43,779 nt of DNA, taken from assembly GCA_021813505.1 (NCBI GenBank), contig JAKAKI010000044.1, forward strand, positions 1 to 43,779, written 5' to 3'. Shown here one piece after another: positions 8,945 through 17,198 of this stretch. The stretch is from a bacterium (GTDB taxonomy: Bacteria; Zixibacteria; MSB-5A5; WJJR01). Both the position numbers and the translations under genes were made by a program. The notes under the pieces are model-generated. The model was not told the origin of the DNA. It saw only the letters and a program-made list of their open reading frames with translations, and made no database searches. The first letter of the stretch is position 1, and each line of letters begins with the position of its first letter.

Positions 8945-10243
8945 TCACTCACTCGCCGGCGCTGAGGCGAATCGCTTGAGTATATCCCCCATCGCCGACC
9001 GATGTACCGTGAAGCCAAGCATCTTCAGCCGCAGGTAGTCATCGCGCATGAAGTAGTACCCCTCGAACCGGCCGTGGCGTGCGCTGCGGCCCGAGTCCTT
9101 GATCAAAAACCAGTCGCGCCCGTCGAGCGACGTGTGACCCACCAGGTGAATCCCGTGATCATCGGTCGTCGTGTGGTTGTAGAAGCGAAACTCGCGTGAC
9201 TGCGCATTGATTGAGGCTTGGGGGATATCGAAGTCGGGAATCACGTCGAGATTCTTCTGGCCGTACCAACCCGGCTCGGAAACGTCTCCAGCCAGTTCTA
9301 CGGAATACCCGCTCTTGATCGCAGATACCAGCGCCGAGTACCATGCGTCCAGTGGCAGGTTGTAATAAGTGCTGTCGTGCCACCAGTTATCCGGTACTTC
9401 GTATGGCCCCTGTGTGTAGTAGGGAAATGAGAGCGTCGAAATCACATCTACATAATCGTCGAGGTTGATCTTGAGAACATTCTTCAGGAACTCGTTCGGA
9501 GTGTACGAGTGCCCCCCGAAGTCAAAGCGATCCGGAGGCTTTCCCAGGTGGGTGTCGAGAATCAGACGCACATGCTTCAGGACAGCGCCTTCATCCCAGT
9601 AGTCGTGTGACTTGACGAAGTTAAGGTACTCCTGGACTTCTCCGGAGAGTGCCGTGTGGTCATGGCGTGTCTGGCCGGGTAGCAACCCAGAATAGATTTC
9701 CTCAGGCACGGCGCCATGTTCTTTCATCATCCGCACCAGGGCATTCGCCTCAGAACCTTCGCCGTTCCAACTCTGCCCTCTGTCGTCGACGAATCCCTTC
9801 GCCTTTGCCAGGTACTCGTAATAGACCGTGTGCATCTCCGAGAGCTTGATCTTTTGTCCAGTCTGGCGGAACACTTCCGACTCGATGAAGGAGGTCGATG
9901 AGAATGACCAGCATGTCCCGGTGCGATACTGCGCCACCGGCGGGAAATGGAACACCTGGGTAAACACACCGGGGGAATCGGGCGCTTTGATGCCACTGAC
10001 GTCAAACCGGAGATCTTTCCGGGTCTTCTTCTCTGCCTTCTTCTGCTCTTTCTGCTCTTTTCGGATCGCACCGGTCACGCTGTCGCGAATCGCTTTGAGT
10101 GAATCGGCGTTCTCCTCCATCTCTTCCAAAACCGGATCATAATATCGGGGGACATACTGAACCGCATCGTGCTGGGCGCGGGCAATCGGCGATGAGAATA
10201 GCACCAGCACGACCACGACGGGGACCAAGCTGCACTTCTTCAT
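8945..10243 (-). CDS. Secreted C1 family (papain/bleomycin hydrolase-like) cysteine peptidase
   Basis: This 432-residue protein has a signal peptide (basic start, hydrophobic 8-20, cleavage likely after 'ARA' near 23). A charged Lys/Glu-rich stretch at about 60-78 is probably coiled coil. The catalytic domain starts near 85, with Cys111 in 'YRTGTCWSFSS' and His363 in 'DDHGIHLVG'. The third position, usually Asn in an 'NSWG' motif, is Asp383 ('IKDSG'). The overall plan follows the C1B aminopeptidase C group, but export makes it a periplasmic or surface enzyme. GGAGGTG lies 8 bases before ATG 10243. It probably degrades peptides; the substrate is unknown. The stretch 10244-10444 upstream holds no clear feature. 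Confidence 0.85.
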   Translation of the reverse strand: MKKCSLVPVVVVLVLFSSPIARAQHDAVQYVPRYYDPVLEEMEENADSLKAIRDSVTGAIRKEQKEQKKAEKKTRKDLRFDVSGIKAPDSPGVFTQVFHFPPVAQYRTGTCWSFSSTSFIESEVFRQTGQKIKLSEMHTVYYEYLAKAKGFVDDRGQSWNGEGSEANALVRMMKEHGAVPEEIYSGLLPGQTRHDHTALSGEVQEYLNFVKSHDYWDEGAVLKHVRLILDTHLGKPPDRFDFGGHSYTPNEFLKNVLKINLDDYVDVISTLSFPYYTQGPYEVPDNWWHDSTYYNLPLDAWYSALVSAIKSGYSVELAGDVSEPGWYGQKNLDVIPDFDIPQASINAQSREFRFYNHTTTDDHGIHLVGHTSLDGRDWFLIKDSGRSARHGRFEGYYFMRDDYLRLKMLGFTVHRSAMGDILKRFASAPASE

Positions 10244-10444
10244 GAGAATTCACCTCCGGTTAAGTCTCGCGACCAAAACCGCCACCACCGGAAGGAACAG
10301 CCCTCTCCTCCTGCGGCACAAGGGGATATCAGAAATTCTGACAATTATGGAATCAAATCAGGAGGGTCCACGATCGTGGCAGGCGCCTTCACACATGGAG
10401 GGGAGCGGGGTTGGAACTTTCAGTCTGGGAAATACGAGCCTGAT

Positions 10445-11374
10445 TCACTCCACCTTGCCCAGTTCTTTCAAGCGCTGGAGCCGGTCTGGCTCGTCACGCG
10501 TGAGCCAGGGATCCCTGGATAGAAATTCGTACGCCCGGGCAAAGTAGGACTGCGATTCGTCCCGACGATCAAGCGCAAGCAGGCATTCGCCGAGTTCCTC
10601 GAACACATACCCATCCTGCTCTTCACCGGAATCGCGCCATTCCTTTTCGAGCTGTTGCTGCACGACCAATGCAGAGTCGGCTTTGCCCAGCTTGCGCAGG
10701 GTCTTGGCGATGCACCATTTGGCGATTCGAATCTCCGCCAGTTTCTTCTGTTCGACCCGGGCACCCAGGGCCTTCTCGAACATTTCGCGAGCCGATTCGA
10801 ACTTCTTCTGGTCGAAGAAATCCCAGCCGATGTTGTTGTACAAGCTGCCCAGCCAGTTCCGCGCCTTCGCGTCTTTGGATTTCTCCGCGATGGAAATGGC
10901 TTTTTGATTCCATTCCATGTGCTCCGCGGCGGGCGTTGCGATCGCCAGCATGTGTGCGGCATCCACGGCGTGGAAATCGTACCCGGCCTCTTGAGCTCTG
11001 CTCCACGCTTCTGTAAACAGCGGTACCGCCTTCTCCTGCATTTTCGATGAGTTGAAAGTGCGGCCCCGTTCCAACAGGTAGCGCACACGCGCGCGTTTCC
11101 CAGCCGCATCCAGAAGCGGCAGCGTCGAATCGAGGAGCGCATGGGCCTCGGCAAACTTTTGCCGCAGTCCCAACGTCCGTGCAATCTGACTGGTCAACTC
11201 CACCAGAAGTCCCGTGTCGCCGGATCTTCGGGCGCCTGGCAGCAATTCCCGGAACTTCGCCTCGGTTTCCGCGGGGTTGTCGTAGTTCCACAACGAATCG
11301 AATTCCGGTTTCTGGCCGGCAATAGCGGTATTCATAAACGCACACACTCCCAAAATCAGCATCCAGAGTTTCAT
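10445..11374 (-). CDS. Exported TPR-repeat protein
   Basis: This 309-residue protein has a short signal peptide (hydrophobic residues 2-18, cleavage near 'AIA'). The rest is helical, with several TPR-like units. Clear ones read 'NWLGSLYNNIGWDFFDQKKFESARE' near 170 and 'EELGECLLALDRRDESQSYFARA' near 260. TPR arrays bind partner proteins; no catalytic motif is present. I chose ATG 11374 because it starts the signal peptide, although the Shine-Dalgarno sequence is weak and the frame stays open upstream. It runs in the same direction as the DinB-like gene before it and the peptidase after it, but the gaps of about 98 and 201 bases make a single operon uncertain. Confidence 0.75.
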   Translation of the reverse strand: MKLWMLILGVCAFMNTAIAGQKPEFDSLWNYDNPAETEAKFRELLPGARRSGDTGLLVELTSQIARTLGLRQKFAEAHALLDSTLPLLDAAGKRARVRYLLERGRTFNSSKMQEKAVPLFTEAWSRAQEAGYDFHAVDAAHMLAIATPAAEHMEWNQKAISIAEKSKDAKARNWLGSLYNNIGWDFFDQKKFESAREMFEKALGARVEQKKLAEIRIAKWCIAKTLRKLGKADSALVVQQQLEKEWRDSGEEQDGYVFEELGECLLALDRRDESQSYFARAYEFLSRDPWLTRDEPDRLQRLKELGKVE

Positions 11375-11472
11375 ATCAATGCCCGCGCCGCATAAGCCAT
11401 GCAGGCCCAAAATACTCCCCATTTGGACCCAAGTCAATCCGCGCCCAAAGCCGAGGCCGATTCAATCCGGGA

Positions 11473-11979
11473 TCAACCGGCTGGTCCCAAATGCGCCGGC
11501 CGATCCCAGAAGATCAGATCGGTGCTCATGGTCTTGCCGCCCAACGTGCCGACAAGAACGACAATCTGGCCGCGATGGTACCAGGCATGGCAGGATACCT
11601 GAGTCAGAATCTTCTCGACCGGCCATCGCCAGCGGCTGCCATCCGGCACCGGCCACTCGAGTTCCGTGGCCAGGTCCTCATCCGTCACAATCTGCAGATA
11701 CTTCACCCATGCCGCCTCCACGGCCGAGATCATGCCGGGCAAATCCGCGAAGGAGACATCCTGAGGCGACCATCCCCCCGGCGGCTGGGGTCCATGCCCC
11801 AATCGGTATAGCCACATGCGCCGCGCGGCGACCATATGGGCCATCAGCTCAACCGCCCGCTGAAAGTCGGGCGACAAACGCTGCTCGGCGGGCACCGATC
11901 CGAGCATCGTCAGCGTCTTGGCGTTGCAGTCGCGTTCATGTTCATACCAGTGCCGGAAACGGTCGGACATCGAATTCAT
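11473..11979 (-). CDS. DinB-like (four-helix, metal-binding) protein
   Basis: This 168-residue cytoplasmic protein shows the DinB/YfiT pattern of three metal-ligand histidines: His48 in 'ELMAHMVAARRMWL', and His131 and His135 in 'QVSCHAWYHRGQIV'. GGAGG stands 7 bases before ATG 11979, so the start is firm. Members of this superfamily include thiol-dependent transferases and damage-induced proteins, but most, like this one, have no known substrate. It lies about 100 bases upstream of the TPR gene on the same strand and diverges from the GIY-YIG gene at 12136. Confidence 0.85.
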   Translation of the reverse strand: MNSMSDRFRHWYEHERDCNAKTLTMLGSVPAEQRLSPDFQRAVELMAHMVAARRMWLYRLGHGPQPPGGWSPQDVSFADLPGMISAVEAAWVKYLQIVTDEDLATELEWPVPDGSRWRWPVEKILTQVSCHAWYHRGQIVVLVGTLGGKTMSTDLIFWDRPAHLGPAG

Positions 11980-12135
11980 ATAAACCTCCAGTCAGAGTCC
12001 ATTGGCACTAACGGAGCGTGGTTTGATCCTGTTACGCAATCATCTTTCGTATGCCCCAACCGGCCCGATTTGTGCGATCTTGGATACGAGTGCTCACGCC
12101 GCGAGGATGCAATTGAATGCTGGGAGCAGACCGAA

Positions 12136-12426
12136 TTGATCAGGATTTCTAACCGACAGACGTCGCCGGCCAAAGCCGCCAGATGGTACGTGTACATGGC
12201 TCGCTGTGCGGACGGATCGATTTATACAGGCATTTCGACCGACGTTAAGGCGCGAATTGCGAAACACAATCTGGGGAAAGGCGCCGTATATACAGCAGGA
12301 AGACGTCCGGTCCGCCTCATTTACCAGGAACGATGTCTGACCCGAAGCCACGCGCTTCGACGGGAATACCAGATCAAGCACTGGAAGAAGAAGCAGAAAG
12401 AAGAGCTGGTGCTGAGCAAGCCATAA
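12136..12426 (+). CDS. GIY-YIG domain protein (UPF0213/YhbQ-like)
   Basis: This small single-domain nuclease-fold protein of about 96 residues begins its core with 'WYVYMARCADGSIYTGIS'. It keeps the GIY-YIG features: the YVY and YTG strands, an Arg-containing helix 'VKARIAKHN', and a Glu in 'RREYQIKHWKKKQKEELV'. The proposed start is TTG 12136, preceded by GGGAG. GTG 12190 would cut into the first strand, and no ATG fits. Stand-alone UPF0213 proteins are presumed DNA-acting, but their biological role is unproven. The next gene starts 74 bases on. A relative sits at 25110-25397 in repeat-rich DNA, while this copy has no such repeats beside it. Confidence 0.75.
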   Translation: MIRISNRQTSPAKAARWYVYMARCADGSIYTGISTDVKARIAKHNLGKGAVYTAGRRPVRLIYQERCLTRSHALRREYQIKHWKKKQKEELVLSKP

Positions 12427-12500
12427 TCGCTATCAGGACTGAATTACTTCGCAATTGTACCCAACCTCACAATACGCCTTCCATTCGAGGATCCAGAGAC

Positions 12501-13316
12501 ATGGCCAAAGACAATGATTATGTATTGGGGACCCACGATGAGGAGATTCAGCGCCTGGGGTTGCAGCACCGCGTCTGGCGGCCCCGCGCACTCGACGCCT
12601 GGAGGCGGGCGGGATTCACCGTCGGCCAGACGCTCATGGATGTCGGCTGCGGTCCCGGCTATGCCTCACTCGATTTGGCCGGGATCGTCGGACCGGCCGG
12701 GCATATTATCGCCTGCGACCGTTCCCGGCGATTCCTTGATGCACTCGAAGCGGCCCGTGGCCATCTCGGACTCGACAACATCACCACCTATGAACTGGAT
12801 CTCAACGAGACCGCACTGCCCGCTTCCGGCCTCGACGGGGCCTGGTGCCGCTGGGTCTTCGCCTTCGTCAAGAATCCCCGCAGCCTTCTGTCCCGTGTGA
12901 CCGCCGCCATCCGGCCAGGGGGCGTGGCCGTGTTTCATGAGTACTTCAATTACGCCTCGTGGCGTTTCACGCCCCGCTCACCCGAGCTGGAGGAATTCGT
13001 CCAGGTGGCCATGAAGAGCTGGCGCGCCGACGGTGGCGAGCCGGACATCGGCCTGGACCTGCCGGTCTGGTTGCGTGAGCTGGGTTTCGAAATCGATACG
13101 CTGAAGCCTATCGTCGATGTAGTTCCGGCTACGAACTTTGTGTGGCAATGGCCGATCACGTTTGTCGAAGTCGCTTTGCACCGCCTGGTGGATCTGAAAC
13201 ATCTGACGCCCGAGCGGTCCCACGCGATTTCAAGAGCGCTGGCGGACGCGACAGCCGATCCCCGTACGTTGATGGTCACTCCTGCCGTTCTCGAGATCAT
13301 CGCTCACAAGCGGTAA
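12501..13316 (+). CDS. SAM-dependent class I methyltransferase
   Basis: This 271-residue protein carries SAM-binding motif I 'LMDVGCGPGYASLDLA' near residues 50-65, an acidic residue ending the next strand ('IIACDRS'), and a post-motif segment 'IRPGGVAVFHEYFNY'. These are the features of a Methyltransf_11/25-type Rossmann methyltransferase. The substrate cannot be inferred. The start ATG 12501 has GAGG about 10 bases before it; the frame stays open upstream, but that part overlaps the GIY-YIG gene and does not resemble the family. A strong hairpin follows at 13420. Confidence 0.85.
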   Translation: MAKDNDYVLGTHDEEIQRLGLQHRVWRPRALDAWRRAGFTVGQTLMDVGCGPGYASLDLAGIVGPAGHIIACDRSRRFLDALEAARGHLGLDNITTYELDLNETALPASGLDGAWCRWVFAFVKNPRSLLSRVTAAIRPGGVAVFHEYFNYASWRFTPRSPELEEFVQVAMKSWRADGGEPDIGLDLPVWLRELGFEIDTLKPIVDVVPATNFVWQWPITFVEVALHRLVDLKHLTPERSHAISRALADATADPRTLMVTPAVLEIIAHKR

Positions 13317-13419
13317 CGGCTCGAGCAATGTTCTTGCGTACCGCACGGCCCCCTGCGCTACCCGACTTCGTGGGGGGCAATATCCCAGTTGAATGAGATC
13401 GTCGAATCGGTTAGACTGA

Positions 13420-13448
13420 CCCCTTCGCCGACTTGAGTCGGCGAGGGG
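13420..13448 (+). terminator. Strong hairpin between methyltransferase and prolyl oligopeptidase genes
   Basis: CCCCTTCGCCGAC pairs with GTCGGCGAGGGG around the loop TTGA, giving a 12-bp stem with one bulged T. It lies about 100 bases after the methyltransferase stop and 34 bases before the next start. There is no T run. It may terminate the upstream transcript or sit in the leader of the downstream gene. Confidence 0.45.
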
Positions 13449-13481
13449 CGGCTTCCCCATCCGCCCGAAGGAGATGCGGAC

Positions 13482-15680
13482 GTGAAGCATGGATGTGGAA
13501 ACTGCGCGGGCTCGTTGCGACAATACGTGTGCTCAGTATTGGCAGCGACTGCAATTACGGTCGGCGGGGCGGTGTGCGGGCATACGGCTGATGTGCCGGC
13601 CCCTCCCCCGACGACGAAAACGCCGGTGACCGACCTCTACCACGGCACCACGGTCACGGATGATTACCAGTGGATCGAGAATACCGGTGACACCACGGTC
13701 AGGACGTGGATTGCGTCTGAGAATCAGTACGCCCGCACAGTTCTGGATGGGCTTCCCAGTCGCGACGCGATTGCCCGACGGCTGGAGGAGTTGCATCGCA
13801 ATATCTCGGCACAGTACTACAGCCTTGTGTACCGGCGGGGCGCTCTATTCGCCCTGAAATCCCAGCCACCAAAAGAGCAGCCCCTGCTGGTTCTGTTGAA
13901 ATCGGCAGACGATCTGGCTTCCGAGCGGGTGCTCCTTGACGTGAATACACTGAACACCGCCGGAACGACGTCCATCGACTTCTATGTTCCCTCGCGCGAT
14001 GGCAAGTTGGTCGCCGTGTCGCTCTCCGAAGGCGGCAGTGAAGACGGAACGGTTCATGTTTACGACGTGGCTACCGGCAGCCAGACAACTGATATCGTCC
14101 CGCGGGTCAACGGCGCGACGGCCGGGGGCAGTTTGGCGTGGAATGAGGATGGATCGGGGTTCTTCTATACCCGCTACCCGCGCGAAGGCGAACGTCCCAG
14201 CGGGGACATGCGTTTCTTCCAGCAGGTGTACTTCCACAAGCTCGGAACTCCGACCACGGAGGATCGCTACGCAATCGGGCGGGAATTCCCGCGTATTGCC
14301 GAAATCCATCTGGAAGCCTCGGAGGATGGGCGGTATTTCCTCGCCTCAGTCCGGAATGGTGACGGTGGCGAGGTGGCTCATTACCTCCTCACACCCGCCG
14401 GAACATGGCTACCGATCTCCAGTTTTGCCGACAAGATCACCCGTGCCACTCTCGCGCCCGACAACTCGCTGTTCATGCTTTCCATCAAGGACGCGCCGTT
14501 TGGGAAGATCCTTCGGCTTCCGGCTGGCATAACTGATCTCGCCAAGGCGGTCCAGATCGTGCCCGAGGACTCGATGGTGATTGTGGACGCCACTCCAACG
14601 GCGTCCAAGCTTTATGTTCGGGATCGCATAGGCGGTCCCTCGCAAATCCGAGTCTTCGATTATGCCGGAAGGCCCGCCGGGGCGATTCCGGTCAAACCGG
14701 TCTCCTCCGTTGGAGGAATCCTCCCGATCGGTGGCGACACGGTCATGTTCAATGTGTCGGGCTACCTCGATCCACCAGCCTGGTTCACCTACTACCCGGA
14801 AAACGGCGCTCTTGCCCGGACTGCTCTCGCCATCACGTCACCAGCCGACTTGAACAGCATTGAAGTTGTGCGAGAATTCGCCACGTCGAAGGATGGGACA
14901 CGGATACCAATGAACATCCTGCGGCGCAAAGGGACACCTCTAGATGGCAACAACCCGACGCTCTTGACAGGATATGGCGGTTTCAATATCAGCATGTCGC
15001 CGGGATTCGATGCGATCCGCAGTGTCTGGATTGAACAGGGCGGTGTGCTGGTGATCGCGAATCTGCGTGGCGGCAGCGAGTTCGGCGAGAAGTGGCATTT
15101 GGGCGGCAATCTCACCAACAAGCAAAACGTGTTCGATGACTTCGTCGCCTGCGCCGAGCATCTCATTCAATCCGGGTATACCAGTGCCAAACGGCTGGCG
15201 ATCGAGGGCGGCAGCAACGGCGGATTGTTGATGGGCGCCGCAATCACCCAGCACCCTGAGTTGTTCCGCGCCGTGGTTGCCCGTGTCGGCTACTACGATA
15301 TGCTCCGCTTCGAACGTGACCCCAACGGCGTGTTCAACGCCGTGGAGTACGGATCCGTCAGCGATTCTGTGCAATTCGCCGCGCTATACGCATACTCGCC
15401 ATACCATCATGTGCAAGAGGGTAAAGTGTATCCCGATGTCTTGTTCATGACCGGCCAGAACGACGGCCGGGTGAATCCCGCCCATTCGCGCAAGATGGTC
15501 GCACGGCTCCAGAGTGTCGCGGGAACCGGAGCCCGCATCCTGCTGCGGATCAGCACGCGGTCGGGACACGGCGGAGGCACCGCCCTCAGTGAGCGCATCG
15601 CCCAGGAGACGGACTTATACTCGTTTCTCTTTGATGAGCTTGGTGTGCAATACAAACCTGTAGAATCCAAGGGTCACTGA
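13482..15680 (+). CDS. Prolyl oligopeptidase (S9A), exported
   Basis: This 732-residue protein has the S9A plan: an N-terminal beta-propeller (about residues 70-430, opening with 'VTDLYHGTTVTDDYQWIEN', the DPYRWLED-type motif) and a C-terminal alpha/beta hydrolase. The catalytic triad is Ser578 in 'EGGSNGGLLMG', Asp661 in 'GQNDGRVNP' and His696 in 'SGHGGG', with spacings close to those of known enzymes. It cuts short peptides after proline. An N-terminal hydrophobic stretch at about 13-32 suggests export, although Cys residues there leave a lipoprotein possible. AAGGAG precedes GTG 13482. A POT peptide transporter gene follows after 25 bases, so the pair probably digests and imports peptides. 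Confidence 0.93.
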   Translation: MKHGCGNCAGSLRQYVCSVLAATAITVGGAVCGHTADVPAPPPTTKTPVTDLYHGTTVTDDYQWIENTGDTTVRTWIASENQYARTVLDGLPSRDAIARRLEELHRNISAQYYSLVYRRGALFALKSQPPKEQPLLVLLKSADDLASERVLLDVNTLNTAGTTSIDFYVPSRDGKLVAVSLSEGGSEDGTVHVYDVATGSQTTDIVPRVNGATAGGSLAWNEDGSGFFYTRYPREGERPSGDMRFFQQVYFHKLGTPTTEDRYAIGREFPRIAEIHLEASEDGRYFLASVRNGDGGEVAHYLLTPAGTWLPISSFADKITRATLAPDNSLFMLSIKDAPFGKILRLPAGITDLAKAVQIVPEDSMVIVDATPTASKLYVRDRIGGPSQIRVFDYAGRPAGAIPVKPVSSVGGILPIGGDTVMFNVSGYLDPPAWFTYYPENGALARTALAITSPADLNSIEVVREFATSKDGTRIPMNILRRKGTPLDGNNPTLLTGYGGFNISMSPGFDAIRSVWIEQGGVLVIANLRGGSEFGEKWHLGGNLTNKQNVFDDFVACAEHLIQSGYTSAKRLAIEGGSNGGLLMGAAITQHPELFRAVVARVGYYDMLRFERDPNGVFNAVEYGSVSDSVQFAALYAYSPYHHVQEGKVYPDVLFMTGQNDGRVNPAHSRKMVARLQSVAGTGARILLRISTRSGHGGGTALSERIAQETDLYSFLFDELGVQYKPVESKGH

Positions 15681-15705
15681 AATCATCCACCGAGGGGACT
15701 ATCGC

Positions 15706-16995
15706 ATGACATCCGAACAAAATCGTCACCCACGCGGCTTCTGGTTCATCTTCTGCGGCGAGCTCGCCGAGCGTGCCAGCTTCTACGGCATGAAGACCCT
15801 GCTGTTGCTGTACATGATCAACAAGATGGGCTACACGGACGCCAACAGTGCGACCGTAGTTTCGTTTTTCACCGCCGGCGCCTACATCCTGCCGATTCTC
15901 GGTGGATACATTGCCGACCGCTGGTTGGGGAAATTCCGCACGATTATCTATTTTGCGATCCCGTACATCCTGGGACACATCATCCTCGGTACATTCAACA
16001 CCGAAGTTGGGCTCTATGTCGCGCTGGCACTCCTGGCGGGAGGATCGGGAGCCGTCAAGCCGAACGTCAGTACCCTGATGGGGAAGATGTATCAGGAACA
16101 GGGCAAATCGCACCTGATGTCGCAGGCATTCTCCTGGTTCTATATGGCCATCAACATCGGTGCCGCGATTACCACATGGGCGCTGCCGTTTGTTCGCGAC
16201 CACTACGGGTACAGCGCTGCTTTTATGGCACCCACGATACTCATGGCAGTTTCCCTGTTCATCTTCTTCATCGGCAAGAAGCATTACCCGAAGGAGGATG
16301 TCCGCGCGGATGCCAGAGTGGTCAAAACCCCCGAGCAGCGGAAATTGGAATGGGCAACACTCGGCAGGCTTTCGGGGCTGTTCGCGTTGATCGTCTTTTT
16401 CTGGTCCGTGTTTGATCAATCCTACTCCACCTGGACATTGTTCGCGCGCGACTACCTGCTTCTGGACACCCCCTTCGGGCGCATCCCCCCGGATGCGATC
16501 CAGGGCTTCAATCCGGTTTTAATCGTTGTCTTCTCGCCCTTGTTCGTCTGGTTCAGAGCCAAGGCAGACCGGGACGTAAGACACAGGCTGACCTCGCCCA
16601 GGATCATGCTGATTGGATTCTTCCTCGTAATCTTGTGCATGAGCGTGATGTCGTTGGCCGGATACATTTCCGGCGCCGAGAAGATCTCAATTCTCTGGGA
16701 AGTGGGCGCCTACATCCTGATGACCCTGGCCGAATTGTGCATTTCCGTGGTCGGCCTTCAACTGGCGTTTGAGGAAGCTCCCGAGAGTATGAAATCGATG
16801 ATCACTGGAATCTGGCTGTGTACCGTCTTTCTGGGCGACACCTTAGCCGGACTATTCTCCCGGATTTACACGGTGACGACACCGGGCAACTTCTTCGGCA
16901 TGATGACACTCATGATCATTGCCGTGACGGTTGCGTTCTATTTCGTGGGCCGGAAGTTCGAGCACCGGCCGGCGGCGAACTCGGCCCGAACATGA
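15706..16995 (+). CDS. POT/PTR family proton-dependent oligopeptide transporter
   Basis: This 429-residue inner-membrane protein is of the major facilitator superfamily with about 12 segments. The POT signature ExxER is present near the start (Glu19, Glu22, Arg23 in 'GELAERASFYG'). The second signature region reads 'GSGAVKPNVSTLMGKMY', and later 'FFWSVFDQSYSTWTLFA' matches the seventh-helix pattern of the family. It imports di- and tripeptides with protons. GAGGGG stands 8 bases before ATG 15706. Its position right behind the prolyl oligopeptidase gene supports a role in peptide uptake. The bases from 16996 to 17198 hold only the two hairpins listed below. Confidence 0.92.
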   Translation: MTSEQNRHPRGFWFIFCGELAERASFYGMKTLLLLYMINKMGYTDANSATVVSFFTAGAYILPILGGYIADRWLGKFRTIIYFAIPYILGHIILGTFNTEVGLYVALALLAGGSGAVKPNVSTLMGKMYQEQGKSHLMSQAFSWFYMAINIGAAITTWALPFVRDHYGYSAAFMAPTILMAVSLFIFFIGKKHYPKEDVRADARVVKTPEQRKLEWATLGRLSGLFALIVFFWSVFDQSYSTWTLFARDYLLLDTPFGRIPPDAIQGFNPVLIVVFSPLFVWFRAKADRDVRHRLTSPRIMLIGFFLVILCMSVMSLAGYISGAEKISILWEVGAYILMTLAELCISVVGLQLAFEEAPESMKSMITGIWLCTVFLGDTLAGLFSRIYTVTTPGNFFGMMTLMIIAVTVAFYFVGRKFEHRPAANSART

Positions 16996-17034
16996 AGATT
17001 TGACCGACGGGAGGCACCAAAGCCTGGCACGAAA

Positions 17035-17058
17035 CGGCGAAAGTTGTCAGTTTCGCCG
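17035..17058 (+). terminator. Hairpin after the POT transporter gene
   Basis: CGGCGAAA at 17035-17042 pairs perfectly with TTTCGCCG at 17051-17058 around an 8-nt loop, about 40 bases after the transporter stop. There is no T run. It is a candidate terminator or processing site only. Confidence 0.35.
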
Positions 17059-17086
17059 CACATAGTACCCCTGGGTGTCACGATTT

Positions 17087-17105
17087 CCATTGACGAGGTC
17101 AATGG
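17087..17105. promoter_or_regulatory. 8-bp perfect palindrome upstream of the cytochrome gene
   Basis: CCATTGAC (17087-17094), spacer GAG and GTCAATGG (17098-17105) form a perfect inverted repeat 94 bases before the cytochrome start. It could be an operator, or a hairpin in the leader. No known regulator site is matched, and no promoter elements could be assigned with confidence. Confidence 0.3.
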
Positions 17106-17198
17106 GTTCGGCGTTCATGATTGCAAAACAGCGTGACCGCCGTGTGGCGGCCAGGTGGCATTGCTTATCAAGGATGACCCAACCCTCACGGGGGGCTT

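Noticed and set aside
12136-12426. Both GIY-YIG genes as parts of one mobile system
   Set aside because: This copy has no half-unit repeats beside it, so only the copy at 25110 supports the link to repeats.
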